A stretch of 64,000 nucleotides of DNA. Origin: CALDTK01 sp965213735 (GTDB taxonomy: Bacteria > Bacteroidota > Bacteroidia > Chitinophagales > Saprospiraceae). Below, one piece after another: positions 18,342 to 26,498 of this stretch (positions within the stretch are counted from its first letter, which is position 1; every line of letters begins with the position of its first letter). The position numbers and the translations under genes are program-made. Below the pieces are notes generated by a model, which saw nothing but the letters and a program-made list of their open reading frames with translations, was not told the origin of the DNA and did no database searches. The stretch is from positions 868,001-932,000 of the forward strand of contig CBDCAB010000005.1 of the NCBI GenBank assembly GCA_965213735.1. The letters run 5' to 3'.

Positions 18342-20753
18342 TCACTTCAGCATGATTCTGGTTACCATACTAGCGGAAGAAGCCCGAGGTCTAACCGAAT
18401 AAAGCCCGCGGGGTAGCTGCCTTACGTCCAGGCGCGAATCTGATGACACAATGGTCCATTCTCGGCCAACCATATCACAAAATATAAAGGCTTCACTCGC
18501 TTCTATACTTTCGGCATGAAAAGATATGACTTCATAAGCCGGATTGGGGAAGTAGGTTATTCTGTCGAAACTAGCGGCTAATTCGACAGCCACCACATCA
18601 GAATATTCAACAGCCCCATCGAGGTCTTGGGTAACGAGCCTATAATAGTGCGCCCCTGGTAGAAGCCCAGTATGCTCGAAACTATACATTTGACTAAGAG
18701 TAGGCGACCCTAGCGCGTCCAGCTCACCGACGGGTTCGAAATTCTTTCCGCTGGTCGAATGCTCTATAGCAAATGCTTCGACACCAACTTCGCTGGCCGT
18801 TTCCCAGCGTACTTCGACATCTGTAGCATTGAGGGCCGCAGCCTCGAATGCAACAAGCTCAGCAGGCAGTGGCACAAACGGCAGAACAATACCATAATCC
18901 TCGACTTGACCGATGAGGGGTGTAACGCACCCAGTAGTGTTTCGATTAGCAAAATCGGCGCTGAAGCGAATACGTAACAACTCATTACGAACGGCTGCGG
19001 GCGGCATGGGAAAGCTTCCAGTTATGAACTCACCACTGGAATTGTTTCCAATAAACATGAGTTCGGCAGGAAGCTCAAAGGTACCATTTCGGTTCCAGTC
19101 TAGGAATACTCTCAGCTCCTGAGCGTTTGGTAAGGGTAGCCGCGCTGCAAAGTTTACAACTGTCCCCGGGACAAAGGAAAAATGCTCGCATGCAAAATCC
19201 TCATAGGCCAGTCGTGTCGTAAATGAAGTGCCTGAGTAGTTGTCGACGGTGCCAAAGGCTACTTGGGTAATGCCAGCATTAGCGTTGCTGCCAGAGGTGC
19301 CGAGGTTGCTTAGTGTAGGGCGACAGAGAAGCGGGCCTTGCTGCTGTTGGATCACTGAAATTGTTTTCGTACGCGAGACACTGACTCCTCCACATTCGCT
19401 ATTGCTGGTTACTAGCGTGACGTCTTTATTTCCAGCTGTAGGATACTGTGTCGCGGCATTCTGAAAACCGCTTGCTGAACTTGGCACTCCGCCTGGCATT
19501 GACCATTGATAAGTCAACGGATTCCGTCCTGTAGTGCTCAGCAGTAGTAGGGGTTCATTCAAACAGGTTCTAGCAGGTAAAAGAAAATTTGTATTTGGGG
19601 AGCCTGTCAATTCATACGGACCATCGCTACAGGCAAACGTGTTGGTGTGAGCATTTACGGCGCTGATAGTAGCTGGATGCCAACCATTGGTAGCCAAGCT
19701 ACCTTGGGACATATAGTATCCAGCTGCTGAAACGTGGCCTGCCCCGAAGTTATGCCCTATTTCGTGTATACTAGTTTCCATCGTCACTGATAGCGGTGTG
19801 TTTCCTCGTATTGTGCTGTAATGTAATGTGTTCGTGCAGATGCCCGCTAGCTCTGCCACGCCAAGAATATTAGGCATGTTTCTGGACACGATTCCTTGTC
19901 CTAGATCGTGTGTGTTGAAGTTGTTAGCTTGATAGACGCGGGTAGCTTGCAAGTAATCGTTAATGGTTGAGCAGTTAGCTACTGCCTGCTCATAGGGGTG
20001 AGCCGGTGTATCCGCAATGTGTAGCTCTACGAGGCTAAACTGGATGCTCGCATTAAATACAGTGGCGTATTGAACGTTTAGCTCTGTCACAATCGAGTTG
20101 GCATAGGCTGTCGCTGCGGCTACCGATCCATGGACCTGATAGATACCATAATCAAGTGACAGACCAAAGCTAATCATGATACACTCTCCAGGGTTTGGAG
20201 AACTGCGTGACGGGTCTTCTTGTCTGCTGCTCATATCAATCCCTATAGTTCCAGTTGGTTCTCCAAAGGTATCGAAATAAAGCTCGCCGCCCGACAGAAT
20301 CTGACAACGCGTTGCTTTCTCCCATGTTGAAAACTGATTATCTTTAAAGCTTGTAAGTAGAACTTGACCATATTTTATAGTTTCAAATGCCCAGCGTTCG
20401 CCGTTTAGCGATACAGCCCCATATGCCCCTGCTCCGCCGACAGTGATGTGGTTGTTTTCATCATCAATATAAGTCCGGACATGCGGAGACACAGTTTTAC
20501 TGGACGTTGTCTTTAAAATCATATTTTGCTTTGGGAGCTTTAATGACAGCCCCACAACATTATAAAGACTCTTCTGATCTCTAAACACAATTTTGCCCTC
20601 CCCCTCGAGGAGCGTCAAATCGATTTGTAGAATGTGTTGGCGGACATTATTGCCCATAGTCATGAAACTTTGAGACTGAGCAAGTACGGTGGAGATGTCG
20701 GTGTACAGTAGAATGCTAGCGACTAGAAAAAGGTGAAGTGTAGACTTAAACAT
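18342..20753 (-). CDS. Secreted reprolysin-like zinc metalloprotease with T9SS tail
   Basis: 803 residues. The signal peptide is about 1-25 (ends VLAQ). A metzincin domain contains HEIGHNFGAGH (His330, Glu331, His334, His340) and a Met-turn candidate YYMSQ (Met348), matching M12/reprolysin-like zinc peptidases. Then come a PKD/Ig-like domain (about 378-475, with PLTYQWSMPGG), a GEVED domain (about 490-625; VFLDWNRNGTFE and GQVEDYGI), a fibronectin-like segment and a type A T9SS tail (ITYFPNPAYEVISFHAE ... LPRGLYSVRP ... IMLK). It is an exported protease, probably surface-retained or released. A TAGTATTTTG stretch lies just upstream of the ATG and resembles a Bacteroidota -7 element. Confidence 0.9.
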   Translation of the reverse strand: MFKSTLHLFLVASILLYTDISTVLAQSQSFMTMGNNVRQHILQIDLTLLEGEGKIVFRDQKSLYNVVGLSLKLPKQNMILKTTSSKTVSPHVRTYIDDENNHITVGGAGAYGAVSLNGERWAFETIKYGQVLLTSFKDNQFSTWEKATRCQILSGGELYFDTFGEPTGTIGIDMSSRQEDPSRSSPNPGECIMISFGLSLDYGIYQVHGSVAAATAYANSIVTELNVQYATVFNASIQFSLVELHIADTPAHPYEQAVANCSTINDYLQATRVYQANNFNTHDLGQGIVSRNMPNILGVAELAGICTNTLHYSTIRGNTPLSVTMETSIHEIGHNFGAGHVSAAGYYMSQGSLATNGWHPATISAVNAHTNTFACSDGPYELTGSPNTNFLLPARTCLNEPLLLLSTTGRNPLTYQWSMPGGVPSSASGFQNAATQYPTAGNKDVTLVTSNSECGGVSVSRTKTISVIQQQQGPLLCRPTLSNLGTSGSNANAGITQVAFGTVDNYSGTSFTTRLAYEDFACEHFSFVPGTVVNFAARLPLPNAQELRVFLDWNRNGTFELPAELMFIGNNSSGEFITGSFPMPPAAVRNELLRIRFSADFANRNTTGCVTPLIGQVEDYGIVLPFVPLPAELVAFEAAALNATDVEVRWETASEVGVEAFAIEHSTSGKNFEPVGELDALGSPTLSQMYSFEHTGLLPGAHYYRLVTQDLDGAVEYSDVVAVELAASFDRITYFPNPAYEVISFHAESIEASEAFIFCDMVGREWTIVSSDSRLDVRQLPRGLYSVRPRASSASMVTRIMLK

Positions 20754-20873
20754 GATGCCAAAATACTAGCATCTAAGTAGTCTGTACGCCTTCTCCTCTT
20801 TGAGCACTGCCACTGGGGATCTTTAGGCGTTAAACACCCAATATCTTAGGGCAAACAGCATTCTCAATTAAGC

Positions 20874-22910
20874 TCAGCTTGAATGACCGCCATTCCACCA
20901 CCACCGCATTCCATACCCCGACCCATCCTCATGCGTCAGCATTTCCCACTCCGCATCCAGATCCTCTAGCATGGCCTCAATCAGATCCGAGCCAACCCCC
21001 GTGCCCCGCACATTGCCATCGGCGCCGGGACCGTTATCAAAATAGGTAATAGAGGTCTCTCGCTCAGATTGAGATAACGAGATGGATGCTTGAGGACTAG
21101 GAGTGTTGGGAAATCCGTACTTGATGCTGTTGCTCAACAATTCAGACAAGATTAAGGCAGAGCGGGATGCCGCATTGCCATGCACAGTAACAGCCTGCAA
21201 CTGTAAGTCAAGCTTGAAGGGATGCGGGCTAGCAACCTGAAGATTCTCGGCGACTTTAGCAAGCACCTTATCCGCTCTTACGAGGTCATCTGATCTGTGC
21301 GCTAAGGCTCGATTGACTTCTCGCAGCGCCATAAGTTGGCTTTCGGATCGTTCCAGCGATGCTTTAGCCTGCTCATCCCCAATCTGTCTGCGTTGATCGA
21401 GGATGAGTTCGTAGGCGAGGGAAATCTGGTTTGAGGTACGGTGGTTGAGTTCCGTGTTTATCGTGTTAAGTTCCTCATTTTTAGACGATAACTTCGCATT
21501 TAGGTAGTCCAATTGTTCGTTAGTACCTAATAATTGATTGCGTACTTTACGGAGATTCATGTTTGTCTGTTTAATTGACGCCCGTTGCCGATATAGGACG
21601 AAGCCGCCGACCACGGAAAGAAAGAGGATGGAACCCAAGCCTCCAATTAGATATTTATTGTTGCGCAACTGAAGCGCTTGGATCTTTTGTCGCTGTTGTA
21701 AATTTTGTAATGCCTGCTCCTTTTTCTCCGTCTCGTACTGCGTTAACAGCTCAAACTCGCGAGACCTTGATGTGTGCGCCAAGAGTGTATCGATAGTCGA
21801 TATAAAGGCATGAAAACTTGCTGTATCCATAGGCTGAGCTCTGGCGCTTAGCAGATCTCCAAGGATGCGGTACGATTGATACACCTGTCTCGGACTGTCC
21901 TCGAATTTATTTTGAAGATTAATCGCTTTAACAATTGACTCTGTGGCGTCTTCATACCGCTTCAAAGCCCGAAGTACTTCTGCTTTTACACTATAAAAAG
22001 TTATCGCTTCATAAGGCATCTGATCCACAGGTAAGTATTGTTCAGTTGTATCCAGAATTTGCATCGCCTGCCTCAGGTTTCCTAAACTTTTGTGAGCCTG
22101 GGCCATACCAAGAAGGCCTAAAACGAGACTTCCACCTCTACCTGGGTACTGCTGTCCTTCTGTAAAATAGTATAGCGCACTATCGGAATTATGCGAATCT
22201 TCATGATACATACCTAAAGTATTGAAAAAGATTAACTTTTGGTGATCATCTGTTTTATCTAAAATTAAGTCTTTAACTTGGTGGCAGGTCGTCAATGCAT
22301 TTGGCAGCCCCTGGCTACATGACAATACACAAAGGTTTAAACTTAGGGACGCCATGCGCGCTGTGTCCTTAAGAAATTCAGCAATCTTACCCGCTTCAAT
22401 GACATAATATGCTGCACTGTCATTTCCCAAAGATTGATGAACGGCCCCAATATTAGCCAATGCAGCTAGGCGGGTATCCGCTAAACTGTCTGTCGTGATG
22501 AGACGAGCTCTGTGAAAGAAATATAGGGCTGAATCCGTGTGGCCAGTGTACAGTTGCGTAGCTGCAAGCATCTTATTGACAAAGAAATCAAGCTCTTCAT
22601 AGTCTGAATTTTCCACTGGCGTTATGCGCATTAGCTTCATCAGCTGACGCTTAGAGTCAACATAATTCCCTTTTGCCATCTGCTCGACGCCCGCCAATCC
22701 ATACAATGCTTGTGGGCCAATGTCTGGTGCATGTAGTTTGCAGCGCATCACCAGACTATCGACTTCCTCAGCACTTGCAGGCGCTCCACGAAGGTGGCTT
22801 TCAAATATTTCTACTAATTCATCCACGCAACCCGCAGGGCTGCTTAGAGATTGGCACCAGGCCGACTCAAAGCCGATTATTATCAACGCTACTACGATTG
22901 CTTTCTGCAC
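20874..22910 (-). CDS. TPR-domain sensor histidine kinase (HisKA_2/HWE-like)
   Basis: 678 residues, GTG start. A signal peptide (about 1-19) leads to a periplasmic tetratricopeptide region (about 60-380), one transmembrane helix (YLIGGLGSILFLSVVGGFVL, near 423-442), a coiled coil, an H-box ELNHRTSNQISLAYELI typical of the HisKA_2/HWE class, and a HATPase domain with N-box ELLSNSIKYGFP and G-box GTGVGSDLIE. The architecture is the common Bacteroidota TPR-sensor kinase. No response regulator is adjacent, so its partner is elsewhere. The start is GTG because the signal peptide follows directly; the ATG at 22918-22920 is out of frame. Confidence 0.88.
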   Translation of the reverse strand: MQKAIVVALIIIGFESAWCQSLSSPAGCVDELVEIFESHLRGAPASAEEVDSLVMRCKLHAPDIGPQALYGLAGVEQMAKGNYVDSKRQLMKLMRITPVENSDYEELDFFVNKMLAATQLYTGHTDSALYFFHRARLITTDSLADTRLAALANIGAVHQSLGNDSAAYYVIEAGKIAEFLKDTARMASLSLNLCVLSCSQGLPNALTTCHQVKDLILDKTDDHQKLIFFNTLGMYHEDSHNSDSALYYFTEGQQYPGRGGSLVLGLLGMAQAHKSLGNLRQAMQILDTTEQYLPVDQMPYEAITFYSVKAEVLRALKRYEDATESIVKAINLQNKFEDSPRQVYQSYRILGDLLSARAQPMDTASFHAFISTIDTLLAHTSRSREFELLTQYETEKKEQALQNLQQRQKIQALQLRNNKYLIGGLGSILFLSVVGGFVLYRQRASIKQTNMNLRKVRNQLLGTNEQLDYLNAKLSSKNEELNTINTELNHRTSNQISLAYELILDQRRQIGDEQAKASLERSESQLMALREVNRALAHRSDDLVRADKVLAKVAENLQVASPHPFKLDLQLQAVTVHGNAASRSALILSELLSNSIKYGFPNTPSPQASISLSQSERETSITYFDNGPGADGNVRGTGVGSDLIEAMLEDLDAEWEMLTHEDGSGYGMRWWWNGGHSS

Positions 22911-23501
22911 TCCTCGTCATTTTAAATTAACACCAACTTCGGTAGACCACCGATTTCTTACTGCAAAATCTGTCAATAATATCCCCATCCTTCATCTTCT
23001 TGCCGTCAGCCAACTCAATCTCAATTCCGCTGCTCGCTCGATGGCATGATAAGGTACGGCGTAGCTTTAATGTACCCTGATCAGATCATCGCGCTGACAA
23101 ATGTGCAAAACTTGCTCCATCCCCATCGAGATTCGCTTTTGCTCACCATGTACATTATTCGACGATACATGCCCTTACTCTGCCTTGATGTACAAGAGCT
23201 ACTAAAAAGCGAGAGATCCCCGCATGCTTTGCCTGAATATTTTCTTGCGGTGCATCTATCTCTAATCCCTCCAGCCGATTTGTGCTGGTTGCTATCAAAG
23301 CCGCCACCTCTAGCCGGTGATGCTATGGACATTTCATATCATGAAAAAATTGATTCCTGAACGCCAGATTACCGAAAAGGCGTCTCCATTCTCTCACGCC
23401 TCCTTTGACCGCCCCGTATTGCGCCAGCACATTCTCACTTGGGCGAAGAGTTGTAGCGGGATCGCGAGCGACTTTAATGCGTAAGTCCTGCCCCAGCCCC
23501 C
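22911..23501. other. Intergenic region of 591 nt
   Basis: Lies between two minus-strand genes. Frames exist on both strands (for example 23046-23360 plus, 23323-23514 minus) but none has recognisable domains, and the plus- and minus-strand frames overlap each other, so I do not call a gene. Confidence 0.4.
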
Positions 23502-25355
23502 TCACTCCACCCATACCCCCACCTGCACAAGCTCACCGCCTGCTGCATCCTGAAGGATCCCATAAACCAAGCCCGGCTTTACCTCCCCCGGCAAATCCAC
23601 CCCCACCAAACCCTCCTCATCTGCCAACACATCAACCCCCCCTACCAACACCCGACCCATCCCATCGACCCACGTCACGCGCACCCTGCCTGCTGGTGCA
23701 AACGTGCCCAAATCGATCGTCACCGCACCTGTAGAAGTGGGATTGGGATATACCCGCACACCGTAGGCCGCCGCATCGACAGCAGATTCATTGACTGCGC
23801 TTACTATTCCACAACGTAGCGTGTCGAGCTGCTTATCGATGACACGCTGAAATAAAAGCCGGTGACCGCTATCATTCAGGTGCACACCATCACCAGAATC
23901 TAAACTGTCACGAATAAACCCGCTCGTATCAGCAATGCCATTCCAAAAATCTATGGACCGATCGCCATAGATCTCAAAAATTGAATCGCGGACCTCACGT
24001 TGTAAGGCCACTTGACCAGGATTATCAAAATTTCGAGGTTGAGTAGTGGCAACGTAGACGCGCGCATCATTGGCTGTTGCCACAGAATCCACGATCCTGA
24101 AATTCTCGAGTTGGGTCTCTGCTGAAAAGAAGCGCGCAGCATCATTCGAAGGTAGATTGATAATGATAGCGACAGGATCATAAGCTAAAGCTGCGGTAAT
24201 GTTGCGCGCCGTGTCGACTTGCACACCTACACTAGTGCCTCGCGTAGAACCTGTCGGCAAGAGATGAAAAGAATTGTATCCACCACGAGCGAGGTTGATG
24301 ACCTCGAAGCGCGTAGTAGCACTCGTTAAGTATCCGCGGAAGCGGTTGACCCAAGCACTATCTGGATGAGATGCTCCCGCACCTTGTGCTGTTGACGATC
24401 CTATCACCACAATTGTGCACGTCGTGGTGTCATTAATAATTGTAAAGGGCGCCTCGCTTTGGTCTTCTAATGTATCTGCACTTATACGTACCAATGCTTC
24501 ATCTGTAATGACGTTAGGCACATCCCACATGTAGATTGGCGGCAGTGGCGGTACTGTAGCTATTGGCAACCAGCTTGACCCACCATTGCTAGAATACTCA
24601 AGTGTAACTGAGGGAATGTTGCTCGCTCGCCACTTTATATCATACATCTTGCCTATCTGCAACAGCTCACCACCGTTTGGATTGGTTAACACCAACTCGC
24701 GACCTCCAGTCGGTGCCTGCTCAGGGTAAGACATGATAAGCGCTCCGAGGTAAAAGAAACCTGATGAATTAGTATTATTAGGACCTGGAGATGCCGTAAT
24801 TTGAATGGTTCCATTTGCGTCTGGTGTAAGCGTCGATTGTACCACCTGATCTGTATTACTCGCTACATTTATATAGCCGGTGTCTAAGCTGTTTCCTTGA
24901 AACACATACTGCGTCTCGCGATTGTCTGACGCTGTACGGGAGGCGAATATCGTGAGGGTATAGTCGACGGTAGGATCAAGTCCGGTAAGTGCTACCCCAC
25001 CTGTTGCTTGAATCTGTCCACCAAACACGCTCGTATTACCAAAGAAACTGTCACCACTTGCTTCTGAAGGGAGGCCTAAGGCAGCATCAGGCATAGTTGT
25101 TCCCGATGTATTGACGCCATTAAACGAGTCAATAACCGTGATGGCGTACCCTGTGCTAAAGCCTTTGGTTGTGGTAAGTTCTGCGATACCTCCCGCTCGT
25201 GCATCGGTGACATTATGCCACGGAGAAGGCGAAAGCACAGTGCCAAAGTCAATCAAAATGGAGTCTAGGCCCCCAGGTTGAGCAGAGATACCGAATGGTA
25301 GACTGAGCAATGCCAAGATCAGCAGCTGTGTAAGGAAACATTGTAGCAGTTTCAT
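23502..25355 (-). CDS. Secreted SGNH/GDSL-type hydrolase with T9SS tail
   Basis: 617 residues from the ATG at 25355; a longer frame to 25535 adds 60 Cys/Arg-rich residues lying in an inverted-repeat element and is rejected because MKLLQCFLTQLLILALLSLP is the signal peptide. An N-terminal beta-sandwich (TVDYTLTIFASRT) and an Ig-like segment (VTLEYSSNGGSSWLPIA) precede the hydrolase: block I VVIGSSTAQGAGA (Ser nucleophile region), a Gly block NLARGGYNSF, the Asn block INLPSNDAA, and block V with DGVHLNDSGH (catalytic Asp/His). A type A T9SS tail ends the protein (VRVYPNPTSTGAVTI). It probably de-esterifies an extracellular polysaccharide or glycoconjugate; the substrate is unknown. Confidence 0.88.
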   Translation of the reverse strand: MKLLQCFLTQLLILALLSLPFGISAQPGGLDSILIDFGTVLSPSPWHNVTDARAGGIAELTTTKGFSTGYAITVIDSFNGVNTSGTTMPDAALGLPSEASGDSFFGNTSVFGGQIQATGGVALTGLDPTVDYTLTIFASRTASDNRETQYVFQGNSLDTGYINVASNTDQVVQSTLTPDANGTIQITASPGPNNTNSSGFFYLGALIMSYPEQAPTGGRELVLTNPNGGELLQIGKMYDIKWRASNIPSVTLEYSSNGGSSWLPIATVPPLPPIYMWDVPNVITDEALVRISADTLEDQSEAPFTIINDTTTCTIVVIGSSTAQGAGASHPDSAWVNRFRGYLTSATTRFEVINLARGGYNSFHLLPTGSTRGTSVGVQVDTARNITAALAYDPVAIIINLPSNDAARFFSAETQLENFRIVDSVATANDARVYVATTQPRNFDNPGQVALQREVRDSIFEIYGDRSIDFWNGIADTSGFIRDSLDSGDGVHLNDSGHRLLFQRVIDKQLDTLRCGIVSAVNESAVDAAAYGVRVYPNPTSTGAVTIDLGTFAPAGRVRVTWVDGMGRVLVGGVDVLADEEGLVGVDLPGEVKPGLVYGILQDAAGGELVQVGVWVE

Positions 25356-25377
25356 GAGCGGCGTGTGTGGTTGTACA

Positions 25378-25555
25378 ACCCGGATCGTGCATTGGGATGC
25401 GTAGCGAGAGTTCTCAAGCCCAAAGAATACGCGTGCTCGCGGAAAAAATTTTCCGCAGACATAGTCACTACTACGGTGAGGACAGATTTTTGAGCAAGTG
25501 CGCGTAGTAAAAGGGCTGAGGGCTCGTAGTAGCAATTCTAATGCACGATCCGGGT
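25378..25555. mobile_element. Inverted-repeat-bounded 178-nt element (MITE-like)
   Basis: A 16-bp perfect inverted repeat bounds the segment: ACCCGGATCGTGCATT at 25378-25393 and AATGCACGATCCGGGT at 25540-25555. Inside are a palindrome GCGGAAAA-AA-TTTTCCGC (25439-25456) and further arms (CTACTACG ... CGTAGTAG), but no gene. It sits just upstream of the SGNH gene. No clear target-site duplication is visible, so a non-mobile structured regulatory region is also possible. Confidence 0.5.
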
Positions 25556-25609
25556 AGGATCAAGGTACGTCAATCTAGTCAAATGCAAAGCTCCAGCAAG
25601 TTAAATCGC

Positions 25610-26458
25610 TCACTCTCCTGCGCCAAATTGTAAAACTTGTATGCGATGCAGCATACTTGCTACCGCGTGTTCGAGTGTCTGCATTAGTTCCGAACCTTCA
25701 GAATAATCAGGTTTGGCTAAATTATGGACGCGCCGACGCTCACTTATGTCGGTATAACCGCTCCATTCCTGTCCTGGCTTATCAATGGCCACACAAATAC
25801 CTCCACCTTCGCCCACTAGCTGAAATGCAGACATATCACTTGCTCCATCACCAACATAAATAATCTGGTCAAGTGGCACATAGTAATCTTCTGGGTTGGT
25901 GTAGGTGTAAGTTTCTTCTAGTTCACTTGGTTTGTCTAAATCCATGCCTTCTGCCAGTTGGCGCAAGTAGTGCACCTTATCGGCATGCGTAATCACCCGC
26001 TTGACCCCGAGCACATAGCCATCTTCCCCAAAGTTAAGCGCGCTGCAGTACACTCTATCGAACCCTTGGACCAATTTGGTCGCCAATGGAATTGTGCCAA
26101 AGCCAGCGGTAAGCAGCACGAATTCGAGCTTTACTTTTCGATCTATATCTTTTGCATATTTTTTCAAGCGCTGAATAAAGTCTTCTGCCCCTGGAAAGCA
26201 GGTATAATTCTTTCCGACATCTTCCATCATTTCGCGCGTCACCACCGCGCCGCTTTCTCCGAGTTGCCGATACACTTCTGCCTTTGCGATGGCATATTGC
26301 CAATTATCGCGTTGCATATCATTGACTTGTTTGCTGAGCCGCTCGTGGTCCAAGTTGGCAGCTTTCGCTAAGACAGGCGTTGTACTGGGCGCGAGGGTGT
26401 CGTCGAAGTCGAAAACGAGCACCACACGTTCGCGTAAAATCCGTGTTGCAGTAGGCAT
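25610..26458 (-). CDS. HAD-superfamily phosphatase
   Basis: 282 residues, cytoplasmic. Motif I is VFDFDDTL (Asp17, Asp19), motif II LLTAGFGTIPLA (Thr), and motif IV VGDGASDMSAF. An alpha-helical C1-type cap lies between motifs I and II (about 30-110). This pattern fits phosphoserine-phosphatase-like HAD enzymes acting on small phosphorylated metabolites; the substrate cannot be told from sequence. It is 40 nt upstream of the M16 peptidase gene's 3' end on the same strand, so the two may be co-transcribed. Confidence 0.85.
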   Translation of the reverse strand: MPTATRILRERVVLVFDFDDTLAPSTTPVLAKAANLDHERLSKQVNDMQRDNWQYAIAKAEVYRQLGESGAVVTREMMEDVGKNYTCFPGAEDFIQRLKKYAKDIDRKVKLEFVLLTAGFGTIPLATKLVQGFDRVYCSALNFGEDGYVLGVKRVITHADKVHYLRQLAEGMDLDKPSELEETYTYTNPEDYYVPLDQIIYVGDGASDMSAFQLVGEGGGICVAIDKPGQEWSGYTDISERRRVHNLAKPDYSEGSELMQTLEHAVASMLHRIQVLQFGAGE

Positions 26459-26498
26459 GTGAGAAGCAACGGGCTATTTGCCGTCGCGGTTCTCGCCG

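Noticed and set aside
23046..23514. Possible transposase remnant in the 22.9-23.5 kb gap
   Set aside because: Some basic frames, but no recognisable catalytic motif or terminal repeats.
25356..25535. N-terminal extension of the SGNH protein to 25535
   Set aside because: It would place 60 Cys/Arg-rich residues before a perfect signal peptide and lies inside the inverted-repeat element.
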